Shown: positions 1-12,007 of the stretch, piece after piece | Layout of the letters: each line of letters starts with the position of its first letter | Numbering within the stretch: the first letter of the stretch is position 1 | NCBI GenBank assembly: GCA_946803715.1 | Contig: CAMPET010000121.1 | Span: 121,974 to 133,991 of the forward strand | Direction: 5' to 3' | Length of the DNA: 12,018 bases | Source: Beroe ovata | Taxonomy: Eukaryota; Ctenophora; Nuda; Beroida; Beroidae | The notes under the pieces: model-generated | The model's database searches: none | What the model was told of the DNA's origin: nothing | Seen by the model: the letters and a program-made list of their open reading frames with translations, nothing else | Program-made: the position numbers and the translations under genes

Positions 1-10
1 AAACAAAGCT

Positions 11-38
11 ACACACACGCACACACACACGCACACAA
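11..38. repeat. CA/GC-interrupted dinucleotide microsatellite
   Basis: An (AC)n run interrupted by two GC dinucleotides. It is a simple sequence repeat with no coding role and is probably length-polymorphic. A second CA tract lies at the opposite end of the window. Confidence 0.9.
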
Positions 39-199
39 CTCCCATGCGAACAATTTCATCGGCTGGGTAACAAGCTGGTGTAGCTCTGGAATTTGCTTTA
101 TCCCAGGGTGAATTATTTTCCGCGGAACAACAGCGTGTTCCGAAACACTGAATAGCTCACAAATTGAGGGGCTTTTGTCTAGCGTCGAATTCGGAATGG

Positions 200-237
200 C
201 CCATTCTCAGCCCATTCCGAATGGGCTGAGAAATGGG
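200..237. repeat. Long inverted repeat / hairpin
   Basis: The arms 200-216 and 220-237 are reverse complements over 17 pairs with a single bulged A in the right arm and a 3-base loop (CCG). The block CCCATT recurs within it, and GGAATGG just upstream can pair with CCATTCC inside it, so alternative foldings exist. The stem is too short for a typical animal pre-miRNA. It may be a cruciform-forming site or the remnant of a small foldback element. Confidence 0.75.
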
Positions 238-360
238 AAATTAAGAAATGGCCCTTGCCCCATGGTATCTGAGATGAATAATAGCCACCTCAACACCACA
301 TAAGTATCAAATACTTTTAAAATTTCTATGTCATGACCGATCATACCTTCACATGTTGTG

Positions 361-424
361 CCACTTCCGTTTCCGCGCGAGACACTCAGAGACACGGAAA
401 TACGTCATTTCCGCGTTGCACGTG
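361..424. promoter_or_regulatory. ETS / CRE / E-box motif cluster
   Basis: The stretch contains CACTTCCG, TTTCCGCG, and CGGAAAT-ACGTC-ATTTCCG (395-413). The last is a perfect 7-bp inverted repeat with ETS-type GGAA cores on both sides of a TACGTCA CRE/ATF-like core. A CACGTG E-box follows at 419-424. Dense ETS and CRE sites with CpG are typical of animal core promoters. No gene start could be tied to it, so its function is inferred from motifs only. Confidence 0.35.
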
Positions 425-1027
425 CAGTAGGCGGATCTCAATCTGTCCATTGAGTACTGCAGTGCAGTGATTGATTAGCTCATGTGATCATGGCTTATGT
501 GACACACTGACTATGTTGCATCTGTCTCTTTGTCTTGTGTACATATCGCTAAAGTGGAAGTGATGGATTAAATTGTTGTCGGTTGGATTGAATTGTACAG
601 ACTCTGCACAGGACGAAGTATGGTTAAATTGACACAAAAACTATTCAAACACGAAGAAAACAAGTGAAATTACCATAAAACGATGCATATAAACGCGTGA
701 TTATACAATATGAACAAGTAATTGTAAGTAAAATATTCTACATAAGTAAAATTCTTTTTTAAAAAAGTAAATCAGTGGTTGTATACCATGTCATTGTTGG
801 GATAATGTGTACTGTGTAGGTATGGTATTGATTGCGGACAAAAAAATTAAACATTGCCAAATTTCCACGTGTGACTGTCATGAGTTAAAGTTTTTGATAT
901 AAAACGACGCTCCGAAATGCTTCTCCCCTCCAAACCAATCAATTGATAACACACCAATATTACACATGTTGCTGATAACACGTTGACTGATAACGCACGT
1001 ATCACTGTTAACACGTGATTTGTGTTT

Positions 1028-1108
1028 ACTTGAGTAAGAAACGTGACTACTTGAGTAAAACACGTGACTACTTGAGTAAGGCACGTGACTACTTGAGTAA
1101 AACACGTG
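1028..1108. repeat. 21-bp tandem repeat with E-boxes
   Basis: Four head-to-tail copies of a unit built from ACTTGAGTAA followed by an (A)CACGTG E-box. The units start at 1028, 1049, 1070 and 1091, an exact 21-bp period. CACGTG occurs at 1061, 1082 and 1103; the first unit has AACGTG instead. Additional CACGTG sites lie just upstream at 866 and 1012, and degenerate TGATAAC-ACGT blocks at 970-1000 look like older decayed copies. Confidence 0.9.
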
Positions 1109-1390
1109 AAATGACAAGGGTGGATAGGAATATGATTCCCCCACAGAGAAGATGCTGATTTCTGCTGTTGTCAGGGAAATACCGCTGTAGAGCCTTGTAA
1201 CCAAGGTAACCGACAAGTGGGGAGAACACTGTGAGATTTGTTGCGAAGTTCATCTGATAGAAATCCCGAGCTGAGGTAACAATCGGTTAATTCCGGGATC
1301 AGTTTTAGTTAAGAAAGGTGAAGTTGAATTTAACATTTCAGCTGGAATGGGATATTTCAATTTGGAATTCAGAATGAATGATAGGAAGGA

Positions 1391-1396
1391 TTTATT
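1391..1396 (-). terminator. Candidate poly(A) signal of the kinase gene
   Basis: TTTATT on the plus strand reads AATAAA on the minus strand, about 290 nt downstream of the kinase stop codon. I saw no nearer canonical AATAAA. The 3' UTR would then cover roughly 1370-1686. This is motif-based only. Confidence 0.45.
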
Positions 1397-1686
1397 AATT
1401 GAAAAGGCGATGAAATGGCCATGCGCCCATGCAGTTTGATTTATAGAACACTTTTTGCAGCACACATTTACACATTGTGACATCAAGAGACCTGTACTAC
1501 ATACAATCGAGAGGTTGGGGAGTGTGTCGGGGAGAATTCCCTCCCCCATCAGTCTCAGTGTCCTTCCACGGTGCTAGGGAACTCTGCCAAGTCGTGGTGA
1601 TTAGTTCGTACACAATTTCTGGGGGAAATTCATCACGTGAATCCCCAGTACAGCATTAACTTCAATTATCACTGTGTTCAGTGTTG

Positions 1687-5077
<3,391 letters not shown>

Positions 5078-5086
5078 TTCACGCTA

Positions 5087-6240
5087 TGGTGGTATATGAA
5101 TTATTAATTTTACATAGTAAAAAAAAGGGGCAGTAATGTAAGGCTGAACAAAACTCTGATCAAATATCTGAAAAACTGTCAAGTTCAATCCTTTTGTAAG
5201 ACCATGTTGTAAAGCTTAATAGATGATTATGAATTTCTTAAATTCTATTGTTCCCGATTTCTTGAACTAAACAAGTACCAAAGGATGCAACAAGTTCCCA
5301 ATCCTCAGAGAGTTCTAGCTGCATGAAAAGTCCAAAGTCTTGTCTATAATAGTGAATGCAATCATGACAATAAAATTTTCAAGTCCAAGGCGGGAGAATC
5401 TAAACTGTGAACCATCAACAGTTACCCTAAAGATGTAAGGCTCTCCCTTGTAAACTGTGTATCATGTACATAAGAGTCAGACTGGCAACACTAGAATGCT
5501 CATTCACACAATGAAATTTTGGACAGGTTCCATCTTTCAGTTGTGTGAGTTGGGTTACACTGTTTATCATGTAGATCATGATTTCCTATGATCTTTGCAA
5601 GCTCAACAAATGAATAAAAGAGTCTATTGAAGAGAACTATAAGTGTCTACATCATCATCAGTTTCTAAAATTTGATAGTGATAAGTTTACATTCTATTGT
5701 CAACTACCAATTCTCAGACCAGTAATGAGTGGGGATTCATTCCACTCTACATATCACATCCTACACTACAACTGCAACACTGAGCCACCCAAAAGTCAAG
5801 AATATTTAGCACCACATTTAAGAGAGAGAGATAGAAACAAGAAACTCAATATAAGAAGAGCTGAGAAAAGACAAGGCACCTTCAACTCTAAATGAACAGG
5901 GTCAGCAAATTATTTCAAATGTGAATTGCAAAAAAAAGAATGGTGATGCAATGTTGCAATGACTTCACTCCTATGGTACCCTCACCGGCAGGATTCTATC
6001 TCTACCAACCTCCAAATCTCATTGTCGACTGATGATAGACCCTGTCAAGAATTGGGTTTCGCGTGATACAGACAAAAATTCCATTAATATTGAAATCTTC
6101 TATTCTTCCAAATATATTAACAGAATCAAGGTCAGGCAGACTGTATAACATGCACACAACTTTATATTTATATTAGGGTATAGCTAAAATTTTTATAATG
6201 TAATAAACTCTGCATGGCTGTGGATGATATAGATAATAGG
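5087..6240. other. AT-rich non-coding stretch upstream of the kinase
   Basis: No open frame above about 60 codons and no recognisable protein on either strand. It contains an (AG)n run at 5821-5831 and the first copy of a 33-bp dispersed repeat at 6031-6063. If the kinase has a 5' UTR exon, this stretch would be its first intron; otherwise it is the immediate upstream region. I could not identify a UTR exon. Confidence 0.6.
6031..6063 (+). repeat. 33-bp dispersed repeat, copy A
   Basis: Core GATGATAGACCCTGTC, then AGAATT and GTTTCGCG. It matches copy B with three mismatches in 33 positions, and the upstream ATTGTC is also shared. Confidence 0.85.
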
Positions 6241-6372
6241 TAATGAATTTTCCATTGCGCGCGCAAATTATTCATTGTTTCGCGTCAGCTAGGCTGCCTA
6301 GCATTGCCAAAAAATTTTACTGAAATTTTATATGATGCATTTAAAAAAAAATACTTCCCCAACTTCGGGTCG

Positions 6373-6400
6373 CAGTTGCCTTTCTACAGTTGCCTTTCTA
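6373..6400. repeat. 14-bp perfect tandem duplication
   Basis: CAGTTGCCTTTCTA occurs twice head to tail with no mismatch, directly before the TATA-like sequence. Confidence 0.95.
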
Positions 6401-6403
6401 CAA

Positions 6404-6411
6404 TATAAATA
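6404..6411 (+). promoter_or_regulatory. TATA-like box
   Basis: TATAAATA at the left edge of the CpG-rich island matches the TATAWAW consensus. Plus-strand initiation would fall near 6430-6440. The AT palindromic context (TATAAATATATA) also reads as TATA on the minus strand, so direction is ambiguous. No transcript start evidence exists in sequence alone. Confidence 0.25.
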
Positions 6412-6419
6412 TATAGTCC

Positions 6420-6835
6420 CGGGTTTATGCGCGCGTCGCTAATATAACGCTCAACTAGCTGACGCGACGCTCGTTGCTTCGCGACGCGACTCGCAATCAC
6501 GTTGTAGGATTGTCAATCGATGATAGACCCTGTCGAGAATTTCGTTTCGCGCGCGCGGCTGACACAAGCCGCTTAAAATTAAGCGCCTTGCATCAACGGT
6601 CTGGCATCGCCCGACAAGTTGTAAAATGTCATCCTTCCCTTGCTGGCGGGATTATTTCCTTGGCGACGCGGCAAGCGGGCGGAATGAAAACTGCGCGCAC
6701 CGACGGTCGGGTAAAGTCTGTTCCCGCGCTGCACGTGACCCAAATACTCCGCGCGCGCTGCGCGTCTCCGTGGTTTCTACGACTTTTCATATCACTGAGT
6801 AGAAGTAGAACAGGGGCGCGCAACGTGTGCACAGT
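6420..6835. promoter_or_regulatory. CpG-rich island, candidate (bidirectional) promoter
   Basis: CpG is dense here (about nine CpGs per 60 bases in several lines, with GCGCGCG runs), in sharp contrast to the AT-rich surroundings. It lies between the minus-strand kinase (start 5077) and candidate plus-strand exons from 7374. A long open frame on the plus strand across the island begins with TTG and has Arg/Ala-rich composition expected from base bias, so I do not treat it as a gene. A 58-codon ATG frame from 6626 is likewise unremarkable. An alternative is a GC-rich transposon remnant. Confidence 0.35.
6519..6551 (+). repeat. 33-bp dispersed repeat, copy B
   Basis: Same orientation as copy A, 488 bp away, inside the CpG-rich island. 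The flanks differ: copy A is followed by GTGATACAGAC, copy B by CGCGCGCGGCTGACAC. The shared motif is therefore a short dispersed unit or the degenerate end of an element, not a recent segmental duplication. Confidence 0.85.
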
Positions 6836-6849
6836 ATAGTAAAGTCATA

Positions 6850-7373
6850 CAAGCGATCGCAATATCGCATCGTGCGTCAAATGGCCTAGCATGTAGCATC
6901 GCTAGTATAATTGTTTGCACGGTAATTGCACTATCTATATCGGAGCTTTGCACCGGGTTGCCAAATTAGAATTGGCACTGCGTGGCGCGTGAATACGATC
7001 ACATTGAATTTTACTACCAACTACAACAATACACCATGAAGACCAAATTGAGTAATTGACATTTGACAACTATGATGGAATGATGGATCACGTGCGGCTT
7101 CAAAGGAGACAGTTGAAGCATGGCAGCTGCAACATAATAATTCGGCCCACCCTTTCCTTAAATTGCTCGTAGAATCGAGCGCTATTTTCGATTTTCACGC
7201 GCGGCGTGGGAATAATTGATGCTTGCGGCAATACATGATATTGGCGGCAATACATTTGACATTTCAATACAATTTGTGTGAACATTTCGTAGAAGAGTTT
7301 ATAGTTACTTGGTAGTTACTTGGTTGTGTTTCTTATCTTCCGACCTCCATGTTTTATTTTGTTCTCTATTCAG
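6850..7373. other. Non-coding stretch between the island and first candidate plus exon
   Basis: No supported gene. It contains TGCCAA-N7-TTGGCA (6959-6977), an NFI-like half-site pair in everted order, and a 12-bp exact direct repeat GCGGCAATACAT at 7225-7236 and 7244-7255. The last 40 bases are pyrimidine-rich and end in CTATTCAG, the acceptor of the next candidate exon. A first exon with an ATG for the plus-strand gene was sought here and not found. Confidence 0.55.
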
Positions 7374-9866
7374 GATACGTCCTGATCCTAATGCTTACTT
7401 CTTAGATCTTTATCATGACCATTGCATTCTCCAAGTCCTCGGTGCACACAGTTCCGGATCTCAATTCGGACCCTGCCAATCCATCATGATCTGCAGGTGA
7501 GTGAGCCAGTTATTATACCAAGAGTTCGGGATTGTTACGATGTCTGTAGATTGGTCGTATTCTGCTTAATGCTCTAGCTCGAGCTACGATTCCGTTGCAA
7601 CTATAGCTCTCAGATGGTGGCCCCGGCCATCACACTGACATAGAATTCATGGGTATTTTGTCAATTTTGATAACCGTCTGGGAGCTATAGTTTCCCGCCG
7701 ACATTAGACTGATATATTTTGTTAATTTTGATTTGAAAGCACGTTCATTTCGAATCCCGCAAAACATGATAGGTACATTCCTCACGATGGCTAATGAGTG
7801 TCACGTGGACTCGTCAAGTTGAAACCATATTGTGGTCAAAACGCATGACAATGATTATTGAAAGTGTTTTCAGATGAATAAAGATATTCATAGTTAGTGC
7901 AGAATTCACGCAACTTATAAATAGGTATTGTAGCCGTCTTTAGTCATATTGAAATGTCCCGCACTAATTAACCATTCACGACATTCCCTGTTTCATTCCT
8001 TTATTTTCCATTCCTTCATTTTCCATTCTTCGTCGCAGAAAGTTCTCATTCGTTTTTCGTAAAACAGTCGGCTTGCCCAACAAAATTCTGAGATGTCGAC
8101 AGGTACCTATTACCTATTCCATGGTTGATGGTTCCAAGAAACATATTACGATACTGATCCAAACCTAGGATTCTGACTAAATACACAGATGACAACTGTT
8201 TTCTCAAAAGCCAATCTTCTAGCTTGCTTTCCATGACGACACATACCTAAGTCATCTTGCTAAAGCGCCCGTTTTTTGCACTGTGTCGGCAATGAACACT
8301 GTCGGTTGTCGAGTCGTGCGTCATTCATGAGCCTAACTAAACATTCATTTCCATGTTCATTTGTAATCAATTTCAATGTTCATGTGTCATTACAAGCTCG
8401 TGTCATGAGCCATCGTGGATAGTCTCATCGATCGGGAAAAAGTGTGCGCCTTTCTGATCTGCAGATATTTCTGTTTTTTGTAGATTTTTCGCCTTTATCT
8501 TTCTCCTGCCATATTCAATTATTAATTTTCCTTCATAGTTCAAGGATATTTTATCAGAGGAAGCCCATGGGATAAAAGAGAGAGAGAGAGATATGGGCAG
8601 TGGGCACTCTATAATAACTGTGTGAGTGTGTGGTTACTGGTTATGAAGTGGGATCAGGTGCAGAAGTTGTGCCGACAATGATCATCACTCAAAGGGTGCC
8701 GAAATTCGGGGCCAATTATAGATCCATCTCATGAGTCTCATAGTAGATATGTGGGTGACATGTGGTGGAATGCTGGAGGAGGGGTAATACACATGAACAA
8801 GGAGTGTTCTCATTCCTTCAGTGTGTGCCACCTTCAGCTGGGTGATCATGACTGCAAACTGATATGCGCATCGGGACTCCGGTATTCACAAAGGGAAGTG
8901 TTGATCTTTGGTGTACCTATATGGCCCACAGTTATAGGTAGGTAATTATTGTGTCCAACAAACACACCAGGGGAGTGACAATCCCGTATCCAAGTTTTAA
9001 GGTAGGTACTCGAGGTTGCCATCTGAAAATTATTTTACATTGTTTAATTCCCGAAGAGACTTATCTATTCCAAGGATTTTTGTGTACGTGGTATAGCTCA
9101 TTTTCCATCTCCAAATCCCCTCTACTACAGTCTACACTAGGCTGAGAGGATATTTTGACAAATTCTTCAGACAACAACTCCAATGCCACCTGGTGAAATG
9201 CCATCCTCCCTCTCTATGAGAGAACTGATAAAGTGAGAGATATATCAGCTTCCCATAACTATGTGTAGTTACAGTGTAATTATAGCTCTCAGTAGTGTAA
9301 TGACATCTGGATACGCCCCCTCTCTATAAACTACTTGATCTAATATTGGATCAGACACGGATACGCTTGGATAACTTTCTATAATCAAAGAGAGTTTCTA
9401 AATTGTACCAAATTGTATTATTTCCTCGTATTCTTATTTCTAGGCTGGAGAAGATTTCTTTGTAATATTTTTTTTCCTTCCTGCCCAGTCGAATATTAAT
9501 CATCAAAGAGGGTTATGCATATTAGCATGACTGTACTTGGACTGAATTCATATCATTATGAATATCATTACATGCTGTTAACTTGTAGTTGGATTAACCT
9601 AGTGAGTAGTGAATGGTGATGGTGTAGGTATTTGCGTATCATTGGAGGACGAGAGGTCATTATCCACTACAGGGGTCATATGGAATAATGAGGGAGAAGA
9701 GCCCGATACCACACCACCTTCCTTCCTAGGATCTCACTGCCGTATATTCCCTACGAACAAAGCTTTCTGTGCTTTGGGTGCTTTCTGTTTTTCAAACGAC
9801 CACACACGCCAACCTTATAACCTATTCAACCAGCCACACTCCCAGTTGGACCACAGCAAAGCATAA
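7374..9866 (+). CDS. Candidate spliced plus-strand gene, 5' end missing, unrecognised
   Basis: Three candidate exons, 7374-7496, 8822-8937 and 9730-9866. Each acceptor has a pyrimidine tract (TTCTCTATTCAG, CATTCCTTCAG, CCTTCCTTCCTAG) and the donors are GTGAGT and GTAGGT. Only one frame is open in each of the first two exons. In phase they join to codons 3|...|2, 3|...|1 and 2|..., giving about 125 continuous codons to TAA at 9864-9866, with AATAAA at 9896. Junction residues are Ser and Gly. The protein reads IRPDPNAYFLDLYHDHC at the start and QPHSQLDHSKA at the end. It has nine Cys, no recognised domain, and no signal peptide visible because the first exon is missing. The third exon is open in other frames too, so this may be chance or a non-coding transcript. 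Confidence 0.35.
7601..7732. repeat. Diverged tandem duplication
   Basis: CTATAG blocks at 7601 and 7685, each followed by an ACTGA(C/T)AT block and then ATTTTGT(C/T)AATTTTGAT (7655-7671 and 7716-7732, one mismatch). The second copy is shortened by 23 bp. TATAGCTCTCAG from the first copy recurs at about 9283, suggesting a dispersed family. Confidence 0.55.
8039..8102 (+). other. Possible alternative exon
   Basis: Flanked by a strong acceptor (pyrimidine tract ending CGTCGCAG) and CAG|GTACCT. It can follow exon 7374-7496 in frame, reading RKFSFVFRKTVGLPNKIL, and leaves phase 0. It is not in phase with the exon at 8822, so it is either an alternative end (stop after GTACCT read-through at about 8168) or spurious. 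Confidence 0.15.
8577..8591. repeat. AG microsatellite
   Basis: A run of about seven AG dinucleotides. A similar shorter run is at 5821-5831. Confidence 0.9.
8938..9729 (+). other. Candidate intron before the terminal plus exon
   Basis: No supported coding region. It contains two further acceptor-like sites with strong pyrimidine tracts (TTATTTCTAG at about 9443 and TTTTTTTTCCTTCCTGCCCAG ending 9489), but the sequence after each soon meets stops in all three frames without a clear donor. They could be alternative terminal exons of a non-coding transcript. Confidence 0.3.
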
Positions 9867-9895
9867 ATCGCGCTCCCCAATAGTCGCACTCCTAA

Positions 9896-9901
9896 AATAA
9901 A
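9896..9901 (+). terminator. Candidate poly(A) signal, plus strand
   Basis: AATAAA 30 bases after the TAA of the candidate terminal exon, followed about 25 bases later by TGTAATAATTGTTTTT, which could serve as a U/GU-rich downstream element. Confidence 0.4.
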
Positions 9902-10258
9902 TTTATGATCGCAATGCTGTAATAATTGTTTTTCACGGAAGAGTCGGTGAATCAGGACGTTTTTTCCAGTAGCTTGCGTTCGCATGTAATGCAATTACTG
10001 GGGATCGGCATCCACGATATATGTTACATTTCACGGAATTTTGCTGCTGTCGATATTATTGATTTTGTGGTCACTTGCAGCTTTCCAAGGAATCAGTTAA
10101 CTTTTCATATTAGCTTGTGTGTGTGTCACCGTCCTATTAATTCGTCGCTATAGCAACGCAATCAGGATATGCATTGTGCTTTATGTCCGAGTGTACGTAA
10201 GTTAGTTCGTCTTGATTCATAATCTCGTTTTGGATCGTCGTTCCTGCGGATATGCAAT

Positions 10259-10279
10259 GATCATAATATCATTATGATC
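10259..10279. repeat. 9-bp inverted repeat with 3-bp spacer
   Basis: GATCATAAT, ATC, ATTATGATC: perfect arms forming a short AT-rich hairpin or protein-binding palindrome. It is not next to a gene end, so a terminator role is not indicated. Confidence 0.8.
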
Positions 10280-10657
10280 GAAATATCCCAGAGTCACGCG
10301 GTTGAAACATTCTAATGGCTATAACAAAAGTAGTCTCTGAATTCTGATAATGAACGCAAAACAAGGGTACACTACAATACAATGTTTATGTGTGTGAACT
10401 GTGAATGTTGGTACCTAGGTATAGCGCATGGACAATGGAAATTGTAGACTTGCAGACCCGTGTTGACTGATCATGGTGTGCACCACCCGTTCAGTGCGTT
10501 CACGCGATCAGATATGTGGGTGCACTTTGTCTCTAGTCTTGATCAGTTTGTGTTGTTATGATCAGTCATATGTGTTGCACCCATAACCGAATATAGGATA
10601 CTGGGTTACTTACCTGTTTATACCCGAGTTCAATGCATTTTGGGTTTCATATAATAC

Positions 10658-10750
10658 TAGACCTACCTAGACCTATCACTGATTCGGCATCTTTCGACAA
10701 TCGACCAACTAAATTAAATAAAATTAAACTAAATAAACTAAAATGAAATA
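10658..10750. repeat. Low-complexity tract
   Basis: A 10-bp tandem pair (CTAGACCTAC / CTAGACCTAT, 10658-10677) followed at 10708-10750 by an AT-rich stretch of AAACTAAATAA-like units. AATAAA occurs by composition here and should not be read as a poly(A) signal. Confidence 0.7.
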
Positions 10751-11361
10751 CGGAGTATTGGACTCTCTTCCACATGTAATGAATTTAAAACTGGAATTTG
10801 GAAAATTTAGTTATCGATAAATTTTGCAAGAAAAATGTTTCCTGCCCTTTGGTCATTATTCATGTAACTACATTCCAAATTTATTGCAACTGCTCAGCTA
10901 GGGAATATACGTAGTGTTTGCGCAGTTGTATTGGGGAACTACAGCAGCTACCTATGATAACAGTCATTGGGAGAGCACTGTTTCCATACACTGTCTACCA
11001 ATTGCGATACATTCTGTAATCTACAGTTACCGTTCTTACCCATCGAATAGCGATGCTCCTTCAGGAAATTCTCGTTTATGATTGTCGATGCTTGATTTAT
11101 CCTTGTGTTTGTCATAACTGTTGTGAAGTTGTGCACATGTTCCCGACAAAAAATCCCGATAAAAATCATGCTCTTGATAAAGGAACTGCATTATGACTCT
11201 CTGTCTCTACAGCTGACTCTTCAGCTGACTACCTGTTTTCAATTCCGGGTAGGTTCGTGTTTATTGTATCTCTACTCCAGGTATTCCTATAGGATAATGA
11301 GCTGTGTGACCTTATCTTGTTAAGCTTGTTATATTCTCTGATTGGATCAATGATCATTTGT

Positions 11362-11371
11362 CCCCCCCCCC
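11362..11371. repeat. Poly-C run of ten
   Basis: Ten consecutive C flanked by two copies of TCAATGATCA (11347-11356 and 11398-11407). Homopolymer length here is prone to sequencing error. Confidence 0.85.
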
Positions 11372-12007
11372 AGTGAAAAATGTCTTGTTATCAGAGGTCA
11401 ATGATCACGTATCAGCTGATAGCCTCAGCACATACTATAAATGTGAAATGTGAAATCTTGATGATAATCCTGAATGGGATTACAAGTGTGCTGACTCAAG
11501 AAAATCAGTGCTAATTTCGACAGACTAGTGAATTAACACGGGTAAATGAGGGGATAAACAGCGTAATTTCCATGTTATTTGTTTTGGAATTTGAACTGTT
11601 ACCACTTCTCGTCCATAACATATGATGTTACGCACAATGTTACATAGGATGTTACACTCTATAACTTTGCCACACGCCACGATTTTTCCCATTTCGAGTC
11701 TTCTGTTACACCAAATTACCTGAAGCATAACATCTAAATACTAAAATAGAGGCCAAGCACAGCTCTACAATAGTGAAATTCCAGCACCTCGCCGCTACCA
11801 TCGATATTGCTACCATGATATTCGTAGTGGGTAGTACAATAGGTACCATGGAACCGCTCCTGAGCTTAAACTCACAAACTATAACTAGTCCCCACATATA
11901 TATATAGTCTGATTTTCCCGATATTCTATAATTATTGGGAATTCGAGGAAAATCCACTTTCTATAATGTCAAAGTGAGTTAATTGCGTGTAAGCTAGCTC
12001 TCTTCCT

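Larger units (their letters stand above)
1..1390. other. Left non-coding flank
   Basis: No reading frame here resembles a known protein, and the short open stretches on both strands lack good initiation contexts or partner exons. The stretch holds the CA microsatellite, a hairpin (200-237), a promoter-like motif cluster (361-424) and an E-box tandem array (1028-1108). It lies beyond the presumed 3' end of the minus-strand kinase gene, so it is probably intergenic. The motif cluster near 400 could belong to the promoter of a gene outside the window. Confidence 0.6.
6280..6467. repeat. 13-bp inverted repeat pair
   Basis: TCGCGTCAGCTAG at 6280-6292 is the exact reverse complement of CTAGCTGACGCGA at 6455-6467. 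The pair encloses about 160 bp containing an A-rich run, a 14-bp tandem duplication and a TATA-like box. GC-alternating blocks (GCGCGCGC at about 6257, GCGCGCG at about 6429) lie near both arms. This could be the terminal repeats of a MITE-like element, but no target-site duplication was identified. Confidence 0.6.
7497..8821 (+). other. Candidate intron with an optional exon
   Basis: Non-coding between the first two candidate plus-strand exons. It holds the diverged tandem duplication, a pyrimidine repeat (ATTTTCCATTC units, about 8003-8030), a degenerate repeat around 8346-8397 (TTCCATGTTCATTTGTAATCAA type), and (AG)7 at 8577-8591. A possible extra exon is noted separately at 8039-8102. Nothing else is supported. 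Confidence 0.35.

Noticed and set aside
878-1216. 112-codon minus-strand frame with a 7-residue Ser/Tyr/His repeat
   Set aside because: The protein repeat is only the translation of the 21-bp DNA tandem array, since 21 is a multiple of three. The flanks show no coding character.
1250-1549. 99-codon minus-strand frame just downstream of the kinase stop
   Set aside because: It lies in the presumed 3' UTR, overlaps the poly(A) candidate and shows no family resemblance.
6474-6839. 121-codon open frame on the plus strand across the CpG island
   Set aside because: It starts with TTG, is Arg/Ala-rich as expected from CpG bias, shows no domain, and the opposite strand is also open. Long open frames are common in GC-rich DNA because stops are AT-rich.
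10600-10620. ACTTACCTG resembling the 5' end of U1 snRNA
   Set aside because: No U1-like stem loops or Sm site follow. It is more simply the reverse complement of a splice-donor-like CAGGTAAGT.
10948-11169. 73-codon ATG frame on the minus strand, possibly linked to 11706-11957
   Set aside because: The phases could be made to fit by choosing a weak acceptor (ACAACAG), but pyrimidine tracts are poor, the next exon cannot be found and no family is recognised. It is kept only as a remark in the flank entry.
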